Shown here in pieces: positions 49,603 through 57,892 of a DNA stretch of 64,000 bases. Every line of letters starts with the position of its first letter. Position 1 is the stretch's first letter. The notes beneath the pieces are model-generated. The model did not search any database and was not told where the DNA came from. It worked only from the letters and a program-made list of their open reading frames with translations. The DNA comes from an uncultured Muribaculaceae bacterium (GTDB lineage Bacteria > Bacteroidota > Bacteroidia > Bacteroidales > Muribaculaceae): contig CAJUOC010000001.1 in NCBI GenBank assembly GCA_910587925.1, forward strand, positions 62,001-126,000, read 5' to 3'. Made by a program: the position numbers and the translations under genes.

Positions 49603-50358
49603 TCAGATGACCTCGAGGTCGGCCGACAGACGCTGGCGCACTACCTCGTACATCATCACGCCGGCGGCGACGCTCACATTGAGCGACCCGATGTGACCAA
49701 ACATCGGTATGGCCACGCGGCGGTCGCACAGCGCCATCACCTCGGGCGATATGCCGGTGTCCTCAGCGCCCATCACCAGTGCGACGGGACCGGTGTAGTC
49801 GGCCAGGGTATAGTTGATGTCGGCCTTCTCGCTCACGGCCACGATGGTGAAGCCGCTGTCTTTGAGAAAGCGCACGGCACCGGTGAGCGAGCGCTCGCGG
49901 CATACCGGCATCGTGAGCAGGGCGCCGGCCGAGGTCTTGACGGCATCGCCGCCCACCGACACGCTGCCGCGCTCGGGCACCACGATGGCATTGACGCCGC
50001 AGCACTCGGCAGTGCGGGCGATGGCGCCGAAATTGCGCACGTCGGTGATGGAGTCGAGCACCACCACAAAGGGCAGCACACCCTCGTCGTACAGCCCCGT
50101 GACGAGCTGTCCCAGATTGTGGTATGTCACGGCCGAGAGCATGGCCACCACGCCCTGGTGGTTGCGGCGGGTGATGCGGTTGAGCCGCTCGACGGGCACC
50201 CGCTGGGCCACGATGCGGTGCTGGCGCATCAGCGCGAAAAGCTCCGAGGCCAGCTCGCCTCCGAGGTCTTTCTTGATGTATAGCTTGTCGATGGTCTTGC
50301 CTTCGCGGATTGCTTCGATTACGGCGCGCAGGCCGAAGATATAGTCGGTGGGTTCCAT
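49603..50358 (-). CDS. rlmB: 23S rRNA 2'-O-methyltransferase, RlmB/TrmH family
   Basis: A 251-residue SPOUT methyltransferase. The N-terminal substrate-binding domain (FGLRAVIEAIREGKTIDKLYIKK) is followed by the knotted SAM domain with VVLDSITDVRNFGAIARTAECCG, ALVMGAEDTGISP and the closing IPMFGHIGSLNVSVAAGVMMYEV. It methylates a ribose in the peptidyl-transferase region in other bacteria; the exact site here is not shown. It follows recN by 11 bases and ends the long dnaN-to-rlmB series. Confidence 0.92.
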   Translation of the reverse strand: MEPTDYIFGLRAVIEAIREGKTIDKLYIKKDLGGELASELFALMRQHRIVAQRVPVERLNRITRRNHQGVVAMLSAVTYHNLGQLVTGLYDEGVLPFVVVLDSITDVRNFGAIARTAECCGVNAIVVPERGSVSVGGDAVKTSAGALLTMPVCRERSLTGAVRFLKDSGFTIVAVSEKADINYTLADYTGPVALVMGAEDTGISPEVMALCDRRVAIPMFGHIGSLNVSVAAGVMMYEVVRQRLSADLEVI

Positions 50359-50369
50359 TCTTTTTGGGG

Positions 50370-52037
50370 TCAGTTTGTGTGTGACAGGAGTGAGTCGGCG
50401 GTGGCGAGGGCAGCGGGGTCGGCGGGGTCACCGGCAATCATTGCGGCGAGCTCGCGGCGACGCTCGTCGTGGCCGAGCAGCGATATGTATGTGCCGGTCG
50501 AGGTGTCGTCGTCGACCTTGTATACCTTGAAATGGCGCGAGCCGCGGGCAGCCACCTGAGGCAGGTGGGTGATGGTGACAATCTGCATGGCTGCGCCTCC
50601 CTCGGCCATGAGGCGGCCGATACGGGCGGCCACGTCGCCGCTCACGCCGGTGTCGATTTCGTCGAAGATGATGGTGGGCAGGCCGATGCGCCCCGCCAGG
50701 ATGCACTTCAGCACCAGCATGATGCGCGATATCTCGCCGCCGGAGGCTGTATCGCCCACGGGCTGCGGCTCCTGATTTTTATTGAAGGCGAAAAGCCACT
50801 CTACCGTGTCGCGGCCCGAGGCGTTGAGCTTGCCGGGCGTCACGTCGATGCGGCACACGATATTGGGCATGGCCAGCGGCCGGGCCTGCTCCATGATGGT
50901 GGCGGCGAGGGTCTCGGCGGCGGCGCGGCGCAGGGCGGTGAGGCGATCGGCGGCCTCTATGGCGCGGCGCTTCAGCTCCACGGCACGGGCCTTGAGCTCG
51001 CCCAGCACTGCCGGGGCGTCGGCGAGGCGTCGCAGGCGGGCGCCGAGGCTGTCGCGCAACTCGACCAGGTCGGCGTCGCTCTCGACCCCGTGGCGGGCGA
51101 TGAGGCCGCCGATGAGGCTGATGCGCTCGTCGATGGCATCGAGGTCGCGCGGCTCCTCGCGGCTCTCGCCGGCACGGCGCGCCACGCTGTCGGCGATGTC
51201 AGACAGCTCGATGCGCAGGGCGCCGAGCCGCTCGAGGGCGGCGGCGGCATCGGGGTCGTCGGCAAGGCCCTCCAGGGCGGCGATGGCACGGTCGAGCGAG
51301 GGGATGGCGGCATCGTCGTCCCACACGAGGGCCTCGGCCGCGCGCACCAGGCTCTCGCCCGAGCCGATGCGCGAGGCCAGCTCGGCGCGCTCGACCTCAA
51401 GCTCGGCCATCTCGCCGGCCTGCAGACCGGCCAGATCGAGGCGGTCGTACTGAAACTTGATATAGTCGGCATCGCGGCGCGTGGACTCTATCTCGTCGCG
51501 ACGCTCGCTGTACTCGCCCAGAGCGGCGCGGTACTCGGCATAGGCGGCGCGGTACTCGGCCAGGGCGTCGGCGTCGGAGGCCACACGGTCGAGGGTGTCG
51601 AGCTGGAAGTCGGGCGAGGATATGAGCAGATTGTTGTGCTGCGAGTGGATGTCGATGAGGCGCTCGCTCAGGTCGTGGAGCACATCGAGCGTGACGGCAT
51701 GGCCGTTGACGCGGGCGCGTGAGCGGCCGGCCGGCGATATCTCGCGCTCGATGGTGAGCGTGGGCAGGTCGTCGGGGGCGCCGGCCTCGCGGAGTATCGG
51801 GCGCAGCAGCGCGGCGGTGGCCGGGTCGGGCGCAAAATCGGCGCTGATGCGGGCCGGAGCGTCGGGATGCAGAGCCGAGCGCGATGCCAGGCGCCCTCCG
51901 CGCAGCAGGCCCAGCGCGCCGAGCATTATCGACTTGCCCGCGCCGGTCTCGCCGGTGACGACGTTGAAGCCCGGGTCGAGCGCGAGGTCGATGTGGCGTA
52001 TGAGGGCGTAGTTGCTTATGCTTAGACGGGTAATCAT
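50370..52037 (-). CDS. recN: DNA repair protein RecN
   Basis: A 555-residue SMC-like ATPase for double-strand break repair. The Walker A GETGAGKSIMLGALGLL is at residues 30-46, a long coiled coil covers about 150-370, and the ABC signature DTASGGEISRIMLVLK, Walker B PTIIFDEIDTGVSG and the H-loop VTIThLPQ are at the C-terminus. Its ATG overlaps the upstream DUF4835 stop (ATGA). Confidence 0.96.
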   Translation of the reverse strand: MITRLSISNYALIRHIDLALDPGFNVVTGETGAGKSIMLGALGLLRGGRLASRSALHPDAPARISADFAPDPATAALLRPILREAGAPDDLPTLTIEREISPAGRSRARVNGHAVTLDVLHDLSERLIDIHSQHNNLLISSPDFQLDTLDRVASDADALAEYRAAYAEYRAALGEYSERRDEIESTRRDADYIKFQYDRLDLAGLQAGEMAELEVERAELASRIGSGESLVRAAEALVWDDDAAIPSLDRAIAALEGLADDPDAAAALERLGALRIELSDIADSVARRAGESREEPRDLDAIDERISLIGGLIARHGVESDADLVELRDSLGARLRRLADAPAVLGELKARAVELKRRAIEAADRLTALRRAAAETLAATIMEQARPLAMPNIVCRIDVTPGKLNASGRDTVEWLFAFNKNQEPQPVGDTASGGEISRIMLVLKCILAGRIGLPTIIFDEIDTGVSGDVAARIGRLMAEGGAAMQIVTITHLPQVAARGSRHFKVYKVDDDTSTGTYISLLGHDERRRELAAMIAGDPADPAALATADSLLSHTN

Positions 52038-52945
52038 TTTTCCTGTCCGTTTTTGATTTTTACCAGGCGGGCCTCCTCGGTGGGGTAGATTGGCTGGAGG
52101 AGGTCGTAGACGGCCTGCCGCTCGTCGGCCGGAGCCTTGGAGTATACGTTGACCAGCTCGTCGAGCTTGGCGTCGCGAAACATCGACAGCGCCACCGACA
52201 TGGGCTGGGCAGCGTGGACAGCCTTGATGGCGTCGAGCGAGCGGGTGATGGCGGCGCGGCCCTTGTCGGGCGACACCGACATATTGTCAAAGCCCTGGCG
52301 GTGGTAGTCGTAGAGCATACGGCGCAGGCCCTCGGCCGTGGAGCCTTCGGTAAAAGCGGTGAGTATGGCCGAGCGGTTTTTGGTATCCTCAAAGGCTTTC
52401 CAGCCCACCTCGCCGGCCGACTGCGCCATCTGCACTATCTGCTTGAGCCGCTCCCAGAAGGGCTCTCCGCCGCCGGGCGCGAAGGTGTCGAAGTCGGCGG
52501 CCAGTATCAGGTATGCATAATAGTTGAGGATGGCCGTGAGCTGGCTCTCCATGGAGTTGACGGTGAAATTGAGCGGCTCTCCCTCGCGGTAGGTGAAGTC
52601 GATCTTGGTGTCCTTGAGGTTGATGATGGTGGTGGTGTAGGCGCTGTTGTATACGGGTCGTGTCGACTGCACCTGCAGGTCGCCCTTGGCTATGCCCTCG
52701 TCGGTATACTCCTTGAGGGTGAAGAAAAGGCGGCAATCGATTTTCTCGTTGGCGCCAAACTGCGCGGGGGTGAATGTGGTGGTGTTCATGTAGTCGCTCA
52801 CGGCTGCCTGCAGGGTCTCGAATACCGACTTGTTGGTGCCCGAGATGGCGTCGGTATTGATTTCGACCTGGCAGTTGAGCTCCTGGGCCGCGGCGGCGAG
52901 GCCGAGGCAGGCGGTCACGGAGAGGATGACGGCTCGCAGGTTCAT
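52034..52945 (-). CDS. DUF4835 family exported protein
   Basis: A 303-residue protein with a signal peptide (LSVTACLGLAAAAQ) and the Bacteroidetes DUF4835 family pattern: ELNCQVEINTDAISGTNKSVFETLQAAVSDYMNTTTFTPAQFGANEKIDC, VQSTRPVYNSAYTTTIINLKD, LNYYAYLILAADFDTFAPGGGEPFWERLKQIV and SPDKGRAAITRSLDAI. Function is unknown; its place between coaBC and recN is conserved across the phylum. It overlaps both neighbours by four bases. Periplasmic location is inferred from the signal. Confidence 0.92.
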   Translation of the reverse strand: MNLRAVILSVTACLGLAAAAQELNCQVEINTDAISGTNKSVFETLQAAVSDYMNTTTFTPAQFGANEKIDCRLFFTLKEYTDEGIAKGDLQVQSTRPVYNSAYTTTIINLKDTKIDFTYREGEPLNFTVNSMESQLTAILNYYAYLILAADFDTFAPGGGEPFWERLKQIVQMAQSAGEVGWKAFEDTKNRSAILTAFTEGSTAEGLRRMLYDYHRQGFDNMSVSPDKGRAAITRSLDAIKAVHAAQPMSVALSMFRDAKLDELVNVYSKAPADERQAVYDLLQPIYPTEEARLVKIKNGQEK

Positions 52946-54168
52946 GTCAGGGAGATTGTCTGTGTGAGTATGTCGGCGGCTATGTCGGCCTTGGATTTGA
53001 GCGTGGTGGCCACAGGGGTGCGCCCGTCGGCAAAGTACATGGTCACCTTGTTGGTATCGGTGCCAAAGCCGGCGCCGGGGTCGCGCAGCGAGTTGAGCAC
53101 GATCATGTCGAGGTGCTTGCGGGCGAGCTTGGCCGTGGCAGCCTCGGCCTCGTGGTCGGTCTCCAGGGCAAAGCCCACCATCACCTGGCCGGGTCGGCGC
53201 GCGGAGCCGAGCGTGGCGGCGATGTCGGGGTTTTTGACCAGCTCCACTGAGGTGATGTCGCGGTCGGCACTCTCGCGCTTGGCTTTCTGCGCGAGCGGGC
53301 GGGCAGGACGGTAGTCGGCCACGGCGGCCGAGAAGATGCATATGTCGGCCTCGGCGGCGGCGCGGGTGGCTGCGTCGAGCATCTCCAGGGCCGACTCGAC
53401 CCTCACCACATCGACACCGGCCGGCACAGGCTCGCTCACGGGGCCGCTCACCAGCGTGACACGCGCGCCTCGGCGGGCGGCCTCGGCGGCCAGGGCATAG
53501 CCCATCTTGCCGGTCGAGAAGTTGCCGATATAGCGCACCGGGTCGATGCGCTCGCGGGTGGGTCCGGCGGTAATCATCACATGTCGGCTGGCCAAGGAGC
53601 CGGCAGCGGCAAAGTGGCGGGCCAGCGCGGCGGCGATGGCCTCGGGCTCCTCCATGCGGCCGCGGCCGCGCAGGTGGCTGGCCAGCTCGCCCTCGGCCGG
53701 CTCGATGATGTCGACACCGCGCGAGCGCAGGGTGTCGAGATTGGCCGTGGTCGAGGGATGGGCCATCATGTCGAGGTCCATCGCCGGGGCGACAAACACC
53801 TTGGCGCGGGTGGCCAGGTAGGATGTCACCAGCATGTTGTCGGCCACGCCTGTAGCCATCTTGGCCAGGGTGCAGGCCGTGGCGGGTGCCACCACAAAGG
53901 CGTCGGCCCACAGGCCGAGGTCTACGTGGGAGTGCCACTCGCCGGTGTTGGCGGTAAAAAACTCGGTGATGACGGCATGGCCGCTCAGGGTGGAGAGCGT
54001 CACCGGGGTGATGAACTCTCGCGCCGCCGGGGTCATGATCACCTGCACCTCGGCGCCGGCCTTTACCAGGCAGCGCACCAGCACAGCCGACTTGTAGGCG
54101 GCGATGCCGCCCGATATGCCGAGCACGATATGGCGCCCGCGCAGCGATGAGAGGTCGGCGGCGCTCAT
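52942..54168 (-). CDS. coaBC: Bifunctional phosphopantothenoylcysteine decarboxylase/phosphopantothenate-cysteine ligase
   Basis: A 408-residue coenzyme A biosynthesis enzyme. The flavin-dependent CoaC half (residues 1-190) shows GISGGIAAYKSAVL, catalytic-His region HSHVDLGLWADAFVVAPATACTLAKMATGVADNM and the substrate motif APAMDLDMM. The CoaB half (about 195-408) shows MITAGPTRERIDPVRYIGNFSTGKMGYALA and IFSAAVADYRP. The start ATG at 54168 overlaps the exonuclease stop; a longer upstream frame is a shadow of that gene. Confidence 0.95.
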   Translation of the reverse strand: MSAADLSSLRGRHIVLGISGGIAAYKSAVLVRCLVKAGAEVQVIMTPAAREFITPVTLSTLSGHAVITEFFTANTGEWHSHVDLGLWADAFVVAPATACTLAKMATGVADNMLVTSYLATRAKVFVAPAMDLDMMAHPSTTANLDTLRSRGVDIIEPAEGELASHLRGRGRMEEPEAIAAALARHFAAAGSLASRHVMITAGPTRERIDPVRYIGNFSTGKMGYALAAEAARRGARVTLVSGPVSEPVPAGVDVVRVESALEMLDAATRAAAEADICIFSAAVADYRPARPLAQKAKRESADRDITSVELVKNPDIAATLGSARRPGQVMVGFALETDHEAEAATAKLARKHLDMIVLNSLRDPGAGFGTDTNKVTMYFADGRTPVATTLKSKADIAADILTQTISLT

Positions 54169-54935
54169 TTTGAGGCGAGATTCATCTTGATGCGGGTGAA
54201 GGCCCGCTTGGTATCGGAGGGGAAGTCGCCCTGCATGATCCAGCTGTAGTAGCCGGGGTCGCGGGCGATGACCTCGCGGGCCGGCTGGCCCTTGTACTTG
54301 CCGAAGTTGATGAGTTCGCGGCCCTCGGCGTCGTATACGAGGCGACCTATCAGGTCGACATTGTCGTTTTGCGAGGAGAAGGCGGCCAGCTCGTCGATAT
54401 CGCAGGGGAGATTGTCGTAGCGCTCGATCTGGGCGAGAAGCACCTCGTAAGTGGCCATGGTGTCGGCCTGGGCGCCGTGGGCGCCCTCCAGCTCCTTGCC
54501 GCAGTAGAAGCGGTATGCGGCGGTGAGGTTGCGCGGCTCCATCTTGTGGAAGATGGTCTGCACGTCGACAAAGCGGGCCTTGTGGAAGTCGAAGTCGACT
54601 CCCACGCGGTGAAACTCCTCGTCGAGCAGGGGTACGTCGAAGCGGTTGGAATTGAATCCGGCGATGTCGCATCCCTTGATGAAGTCGGCCAGCGAGCGCG
54701 CCACCTGGCGGAAGGTGGGCGCGTCGGCCACGTCGGCGTCGGTGATGTGGTGTATGGCTGTGGCCTCGGCAGGGATGGGCATCTCGGGATTGATTCGGCG
54801 GGTGCGTACCTCGGGAGTGTCGGCGCCGGGCGCGAGCTTCACTATCGATATCTCGACGATACGGTCGCGGGTGATGCAGGTGCCGGTGGTCTCGAGGTCA
54901 AAAAAGACTATGGGGCGACGCAACTGTAGCTTCAT
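54165..54935 (-). CDS. 3'-5' exonuclease, DnaQ-like
   Basis: A 256-residue DEDD exonuclease. Motif I FFDLETTG gives Asp13 and Glu15; motif II is in GFNSNRFDVPLLDEEF; motif III in HGAQADTMATYEVL. After the nuclease domain (to about residue 180) a C-terminal segment INFGKYKGQPAREVIARDPGYYSWIMQGDF matches the ExoX-like C-terminal module. It may proofread or act in repair; polymerase association is inference from being next to dnaN, whose stop is 5 bases upstream. Confidence 0.92.
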   Translation of the reverse strand: MKLQLRRPIVFFDLETTGTCITRDRIVEISIVKLAPGADTPEVRTRRINPEMPIPAEATAIHHITDADVADAPTFRQVARSLADFIKGCDIAGFNSNRFDVPLLDEEFHRVGVDFDFHKARFVDVQTIFHKMEPRNLTAAYRFYCGKELEGAHGAQADTMATYEVLLAQIERYDNLPCDIDELAAFSSQNDNVDLIGRLVYDAEGRELINFGKYKGQPAREVIARDPGYYSWIMQGDFPSDTKRAFTRIKMNLASK

Positions 54936-54940
54936 CGCGG

Positions 54941-56071
54941 TCAGAATTTATCGACGTTCATGGGCATGAGCAGCATCACCAGGTCCGTGCCGTCTTCGTT
55001 TTCAGAGGGCTGGAACACACCGGCGCGCGAGGGGTCGCTCAAGTCGATGTACACCTCGGTGGTGGGCAGCACGGCCATAAACTCGGTGATGAAGGGCGCG
55101 CTGAAGCCGATGACGGTCTCGGGGCCGTTGAACTGGCAGGGCACAGTCTCGCGGGCGCAGGTCTGCATGTTGGAGTCGTCGCTCTTGATGAGCAGCTTCT
55201 CGGGGGTAATCTTGAATTTCTCCAGACCGAAGCCGGGGTCGACAAACACACCCACGCGGCGCACGGCGTTGAGCATCGCCACACGGTCGACGGTCAGGCG
55301 GAAGGGCGAGCTCTGCGGTATCACGCGGTTGTAGTCGGGGAAGCGGCCATTGAGAAATGTGCACTTCAGTGTGAAGTCGGCATTCTCGATTACGGCACAC
55401 TTGGCGTTCATGCTCACGGTGAGCTCCGACTCCTTGCCAAATACTGTGCGCATGATTGAGGCGGGTTTCACGGGCATGATACACGATGCGGTGATGCCCG
55501 GCGCGGTGCGGGTGTCGGTGTAGCGCACCAGCTTGTGGGTGTCGGTGGCCACAAACACGATACGGTCGGGCTTGATGTCAAAGAAGATGCCCTTCATCAT
55601 GGGGCGGTAATCGTCGTCGCCCACGGCAAAGGCGGTGTACTCCAGACCCTTGAGGATGGTCTGGCTGCTGACGGTAAACGACTGCGGCTCGGCATCGTCG
55701 CCGGCGGCGGAGTATGTGGGATACTCCTCGCCGCGCAGGGCGGTGAGATTGTACTTGCCGCCGGTGTAGGCGATTTCCACCTCATATGTCTCCTCGTTGA
55801 CAGCCACCGTGATACCCTGGTCGGGCAGCTCCTTGAGCAGCTCCACCAGGCGGCGCGCAGTCACGCAGAAAGAGCATTTGCCCTCTGCCTCGGCCACGGA
55901 AATGCGGGCGGTGAGCGAGTTGTCCACATCGGCGCCGGTCACGGTGAGCATATCGCCGTCGAGCTCGATGAGGAAATTGTCCAGTATGGCCAGCGCGTTT
56001 TTGGGATTGATGACCTTGCTCACGGCCGACACAGCCGAGTAGAAAGCCTTGCAGGGGACGTTGAATTTCAT
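54941..56071 (-). CDS. dnaN: DNA polymerase III beta sliding clamp
   Basis: A 376-residue processivity clamp. The three-domain pattern is complete: MKFNVPCKAFYSAVSAVSKVINPKNALAILDNFLI, then KGIFFDIKPDRIVFVATDTHKLVRY in domain II and the C-terminal LMPMNVDKF in domain III. It is the first gene of the minus-strand dnaN-exonuclease-coaBC-DUF4835-recN-rlmB series and has a consensus promoter. No origin of replication was seen beside it. Confidence 0.97.
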   Translation of the reverse strand: MKFNVPCKAFYSAVSAVSKVINPKNALAILDNFLIELDGDMLTVTGADVDNSLTARISVAEAEGKCSFCVTARRLVELLKELPDQGITVAVNEETYEVEIAYTGGKYNLTALRGEEYPTYSAAGDDAEPQSFTVSSQTILKGLEYTAFAVGDDDYRPMMKGIFFDIKPDRIVFVATDTHKLVRYTDTRTAPGITASCIMPVKPASIMRTVFGKESELTVSMNAKCAVIENADFTLKCTFLNGRFPDYNRVIPQSSPFRLTVDRVAMLNAVRRVGVFVDPGFGLEKFKITPEKLLIKSDDSNMQTCARETVPCQFNGPETVIGFSAPFITEFMAVLPTTEVYIDLSDPSRAGVFQPSENEDGTDLVMLLMPMNVDKF

Positions 56072-56108
56072 ATGATAGATGAGATTTGTATTGCTTGGTA
56101 TTGATTAG

Positions 56109-56140
56109 CAAAGGTAATACATTTCCCCAAACCGTGCAAA
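56109..56140 (-). promoter_or_regulatory. Promoter for dnaN
   Basis: On the minus strand TTTG (56137-56140) and TACCTTTG (56109-56116) are 20 bases apart, a full consensus. The dnaN ATG lies 37 bases downstream. Confidence 0.88.
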
Positions 56141-56203
56141 TATATCGACGGCACCGCCGACGCGTAAAATTTTATCCGATTTTAACACCATTTCGGCTTC
56201 CCG

Positions 56204-56235
56204 TTTGTTTATTAACTAAAATGATGTTAACTTTG
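56204..56235 (+). promoter_or_regulatory. Promoter for the OmpA porin
   Basis: TTTG at 56204-56207 and TAACTTTG at 56228-56235 are 20 bases apart. The ATG is 53 bases downstream, giving a leader of about 45 bases. Confidence 0.88.
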
Positions 56236-56288
56236 CCGCTGAATCTAAATGTAAAAAGACACATATCAAAATTTTTAAACTATCGACT

Positions 56289-57422
56289 ATGAAGAAAATC
56301 GTACTTACTCTCGTGGCAGCCGGCGCCGCTATGGCAGCGACCGCAGCCGAGCCTGTACCGACTCAGATCACAGCCGCCCAGGGCTGGGAAATCGGCGTCA
56401 ACGTAGGCGCTCTCACCCAGATGCACAATGGCCCCTTCTTCGGCCAGATGCGCCCCACCGTAGGTATCCACTTCGGCAAGCAGATCTCGCCCGCGTTTGC
56501 GGCCGGCATCGAGTCGTGGTGGGGTATCAACACCTCCACATGGCGCGGCATGGAGCACTCCAGCACTGCCTTTGACAACTCCTACACCGGCGTATACGGC
56601 AACATCGACCTGATGGGCCTCTTCGGCGGCGCCACCTGCACCCCCCGCATGTTTACCACCGCCATCTCTCTGGGCGCCGGTCTGGGCCACAACTATATGA
56701 ACGGCTCCGGCGACTGGAACTACTTCGCCACCAAGGTAGGCCTGCTCTTCAACTTCAACGTCAGCAACAACGTCACCATCAAGGTGCAGCCCTCGATACT
56801 CTGGAATATGAGCGACGTGAGCGTACGCCAGACCAACGTGGCATACGACGTCAACAACGCCATGTTCCACCTCCAGGCCGGCGTAGCATACCGCTTCGGC
56901 AACTCCGCTCCCTGCGTGGTACCCTTCGACCAGGCTCAGATTGACGGCCTCAACGGTCAGATCAACGACCTGCGCGCCCGTCTTGGCAACGCCGAGGCAG
57001 CCAACGCCACCCTCCAGTCAGAGCTCGACGCCTGCAAGGCCAAGCCCGCCGTTCGCGAGGTAATCCGCGAGGTAGAGGTCAACAACCGCCTCAACACCGT
57101 GCTCGACGTATTCTTCCATATCGGCTCGTCGACCATCACCAACGACCAGATGCCCAACGTAGAGCGCATCGCCTCCTACATGAAGAGCCACCCCGCCTGC
57201 ACCGTATCCATCAAGGGCTACGCTTCCAAGGATGGCAACCTCGAGTTCAACCAGAAGCTCGCCGCCCGCCGCGCCGAGTCTGTAAAGGACGCCCTCATCA
57301 AGCGCTTCAAGATTGCCGCCGACCGCATCCAGGCCGAGGGTCAGGGTATCGGCGACATGTTTGAGGAAGAGAGCTGGAACCGCGTGAGCGTCTGCACCCT
57401 CGAGAACACCGACAAAAAGTAA
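56289..57422 (+). CDS. OmpA-family outer-membrane porin
   Basis: A 377-residue protein with a signal peptide (MKKIVLTLVAAGAAMAATAA), an N-terminal eight-strand barrel (about residues 30-205, with YFATKVGLLFNFNVSNNVTIKVQPSILW and AGVAYRFG), a short coiled-coil linker (IDGLNGQINDLRARLGNAEAANATLQSELDACK) and an OmpA peptidoglycan-binding domain (VFFHIGSSTITNDQMPNVERIASYMKSHPACTVSIKGYASKDGNLEFNQKLAARRAESV). It is likely an abundant structural protein, in keeping with its consensus promoter and strong terminator. Confidence 0.94.
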   Translation: MKKIVLTLVAAGAAMAATAAEPVPTQITAAQGWEIGVNVGALTQMHNGPFFGQMRPTVGIHFGKQISPAFAAGIESWWGINTSTWRGMEHSSTAFDNSYTGVYGNIDLMGLFGGATCTPRMFTTAISLGAGLGHNYMNGSGDWNYFATKVGLLFNFNVSNNVTIKVQPSILWNMSDVSVRQTNVAYDVNNAMFHLQAGVAYRFGNSAPCVVPFDQAQIDGLNGQINDLRARLGNAEAANATLQSELDACKAKPAVREVIREVEVNNRLNTVLDVFFHIGSSTITNDQMPNVERIASYMKSHPACTVSIKGYASKDGNLEFNQKLAARRAESVKDALIKRFKIAADRIQAEGQGIGDMFEEESWNRVSVCTLENTDKK

Positions 57423-57455
57423 ATCTCCTCTAAAACGATTGCACAACTAACATCC

Positions 57456-57493
57456 GTCGCCCGTGGCACCTCGCCCCGGGCGACTTTCTTTTT
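57456..57493 (+). terminator. Terminator after the OmpA porin
   Basis: GTCGCCCG at 57456-57463 pairs with CGGGCGAC at 57477-57484, followed by TTTCTTTTT. Confidence 0.8.
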
Positions 57494-57520
57494 GCACCAC
57501 AGCCAGCAGACGCCGCCCCG

Positions 57521-57840
57521 CCCTATTGTATGCGGCTGCAAGCCCGCTCCACGGGCGGCAGGCAGTAGGCACGTGCAATGCGACAGCCGCAGCCCATTGT
57601 ATGCGGCAACAAGCCCGCTCCTATTGTATGTGGTGGTAAGAGTGTGTATCCACACCTCCGACTCCTCCCTTCGGGCGAGATAGATACCGTCACGTTGATA
57701 TCACTGACGTAGAGCCGCAAAGCGGCTCTCACATGATGTTAGCCGACGGATTTATCCGTCGGATGGTGATTGCCTTTACGATTGAATAAGCATAATTTAC
57801 GAATCCATCGGCGTCCGACGGAGACGCCGATGGATTCGTA
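57521..57840 (+). repeat. Cluster of direct repeats and hairpins, gene-free
   Basis: The 470-base gap 57423-57892 has no gene. It contains a direct repeat CCATTGTATGCGGC...AAGCCCGCTCC (57521-57550, 57593-57621, and a partial copy at 57621-57640), then three perfect hairpins: AGAGCCGC/GCGGCTCT at 57711-57729, CCGACGGAT/ATCCGTCGG at 57743-57762, and an 18-base stem at 57798-57815 with 57823-57840. The last contains GGCGTCCGACGGA, also present in the element at 15746-16092. Confidence 0.8.
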
Positions 57841-57892
57841 GCAACTCACACCGCAGCCAAAAGCGTATGTGTGAGGGGTATCTGAGAGGGGC

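Noticed and set aside
50469..51722. A 417-codon plus-strand frame opposite recN
   Set aside because: RecN Walker and signature motifs are intact on the minus strand.
52946..53938. N-terminal extension of the DUF4835 frame to 634 codons
   Set aside because: The extension is the out-of-frame shadow of coaBC; the signal peptide starts at 52945.
54941..56288. Replication origin beside dnaN
   Set aside because: No cluster of DnaA boxes and no dnaA gene seen; dnaN here heads a repair/coenzyme A gene series.
57521..57640. CRISPR array or satellite
   Set aside because: Only two full copies and one partial copy of the repeat, with unequal spacing.
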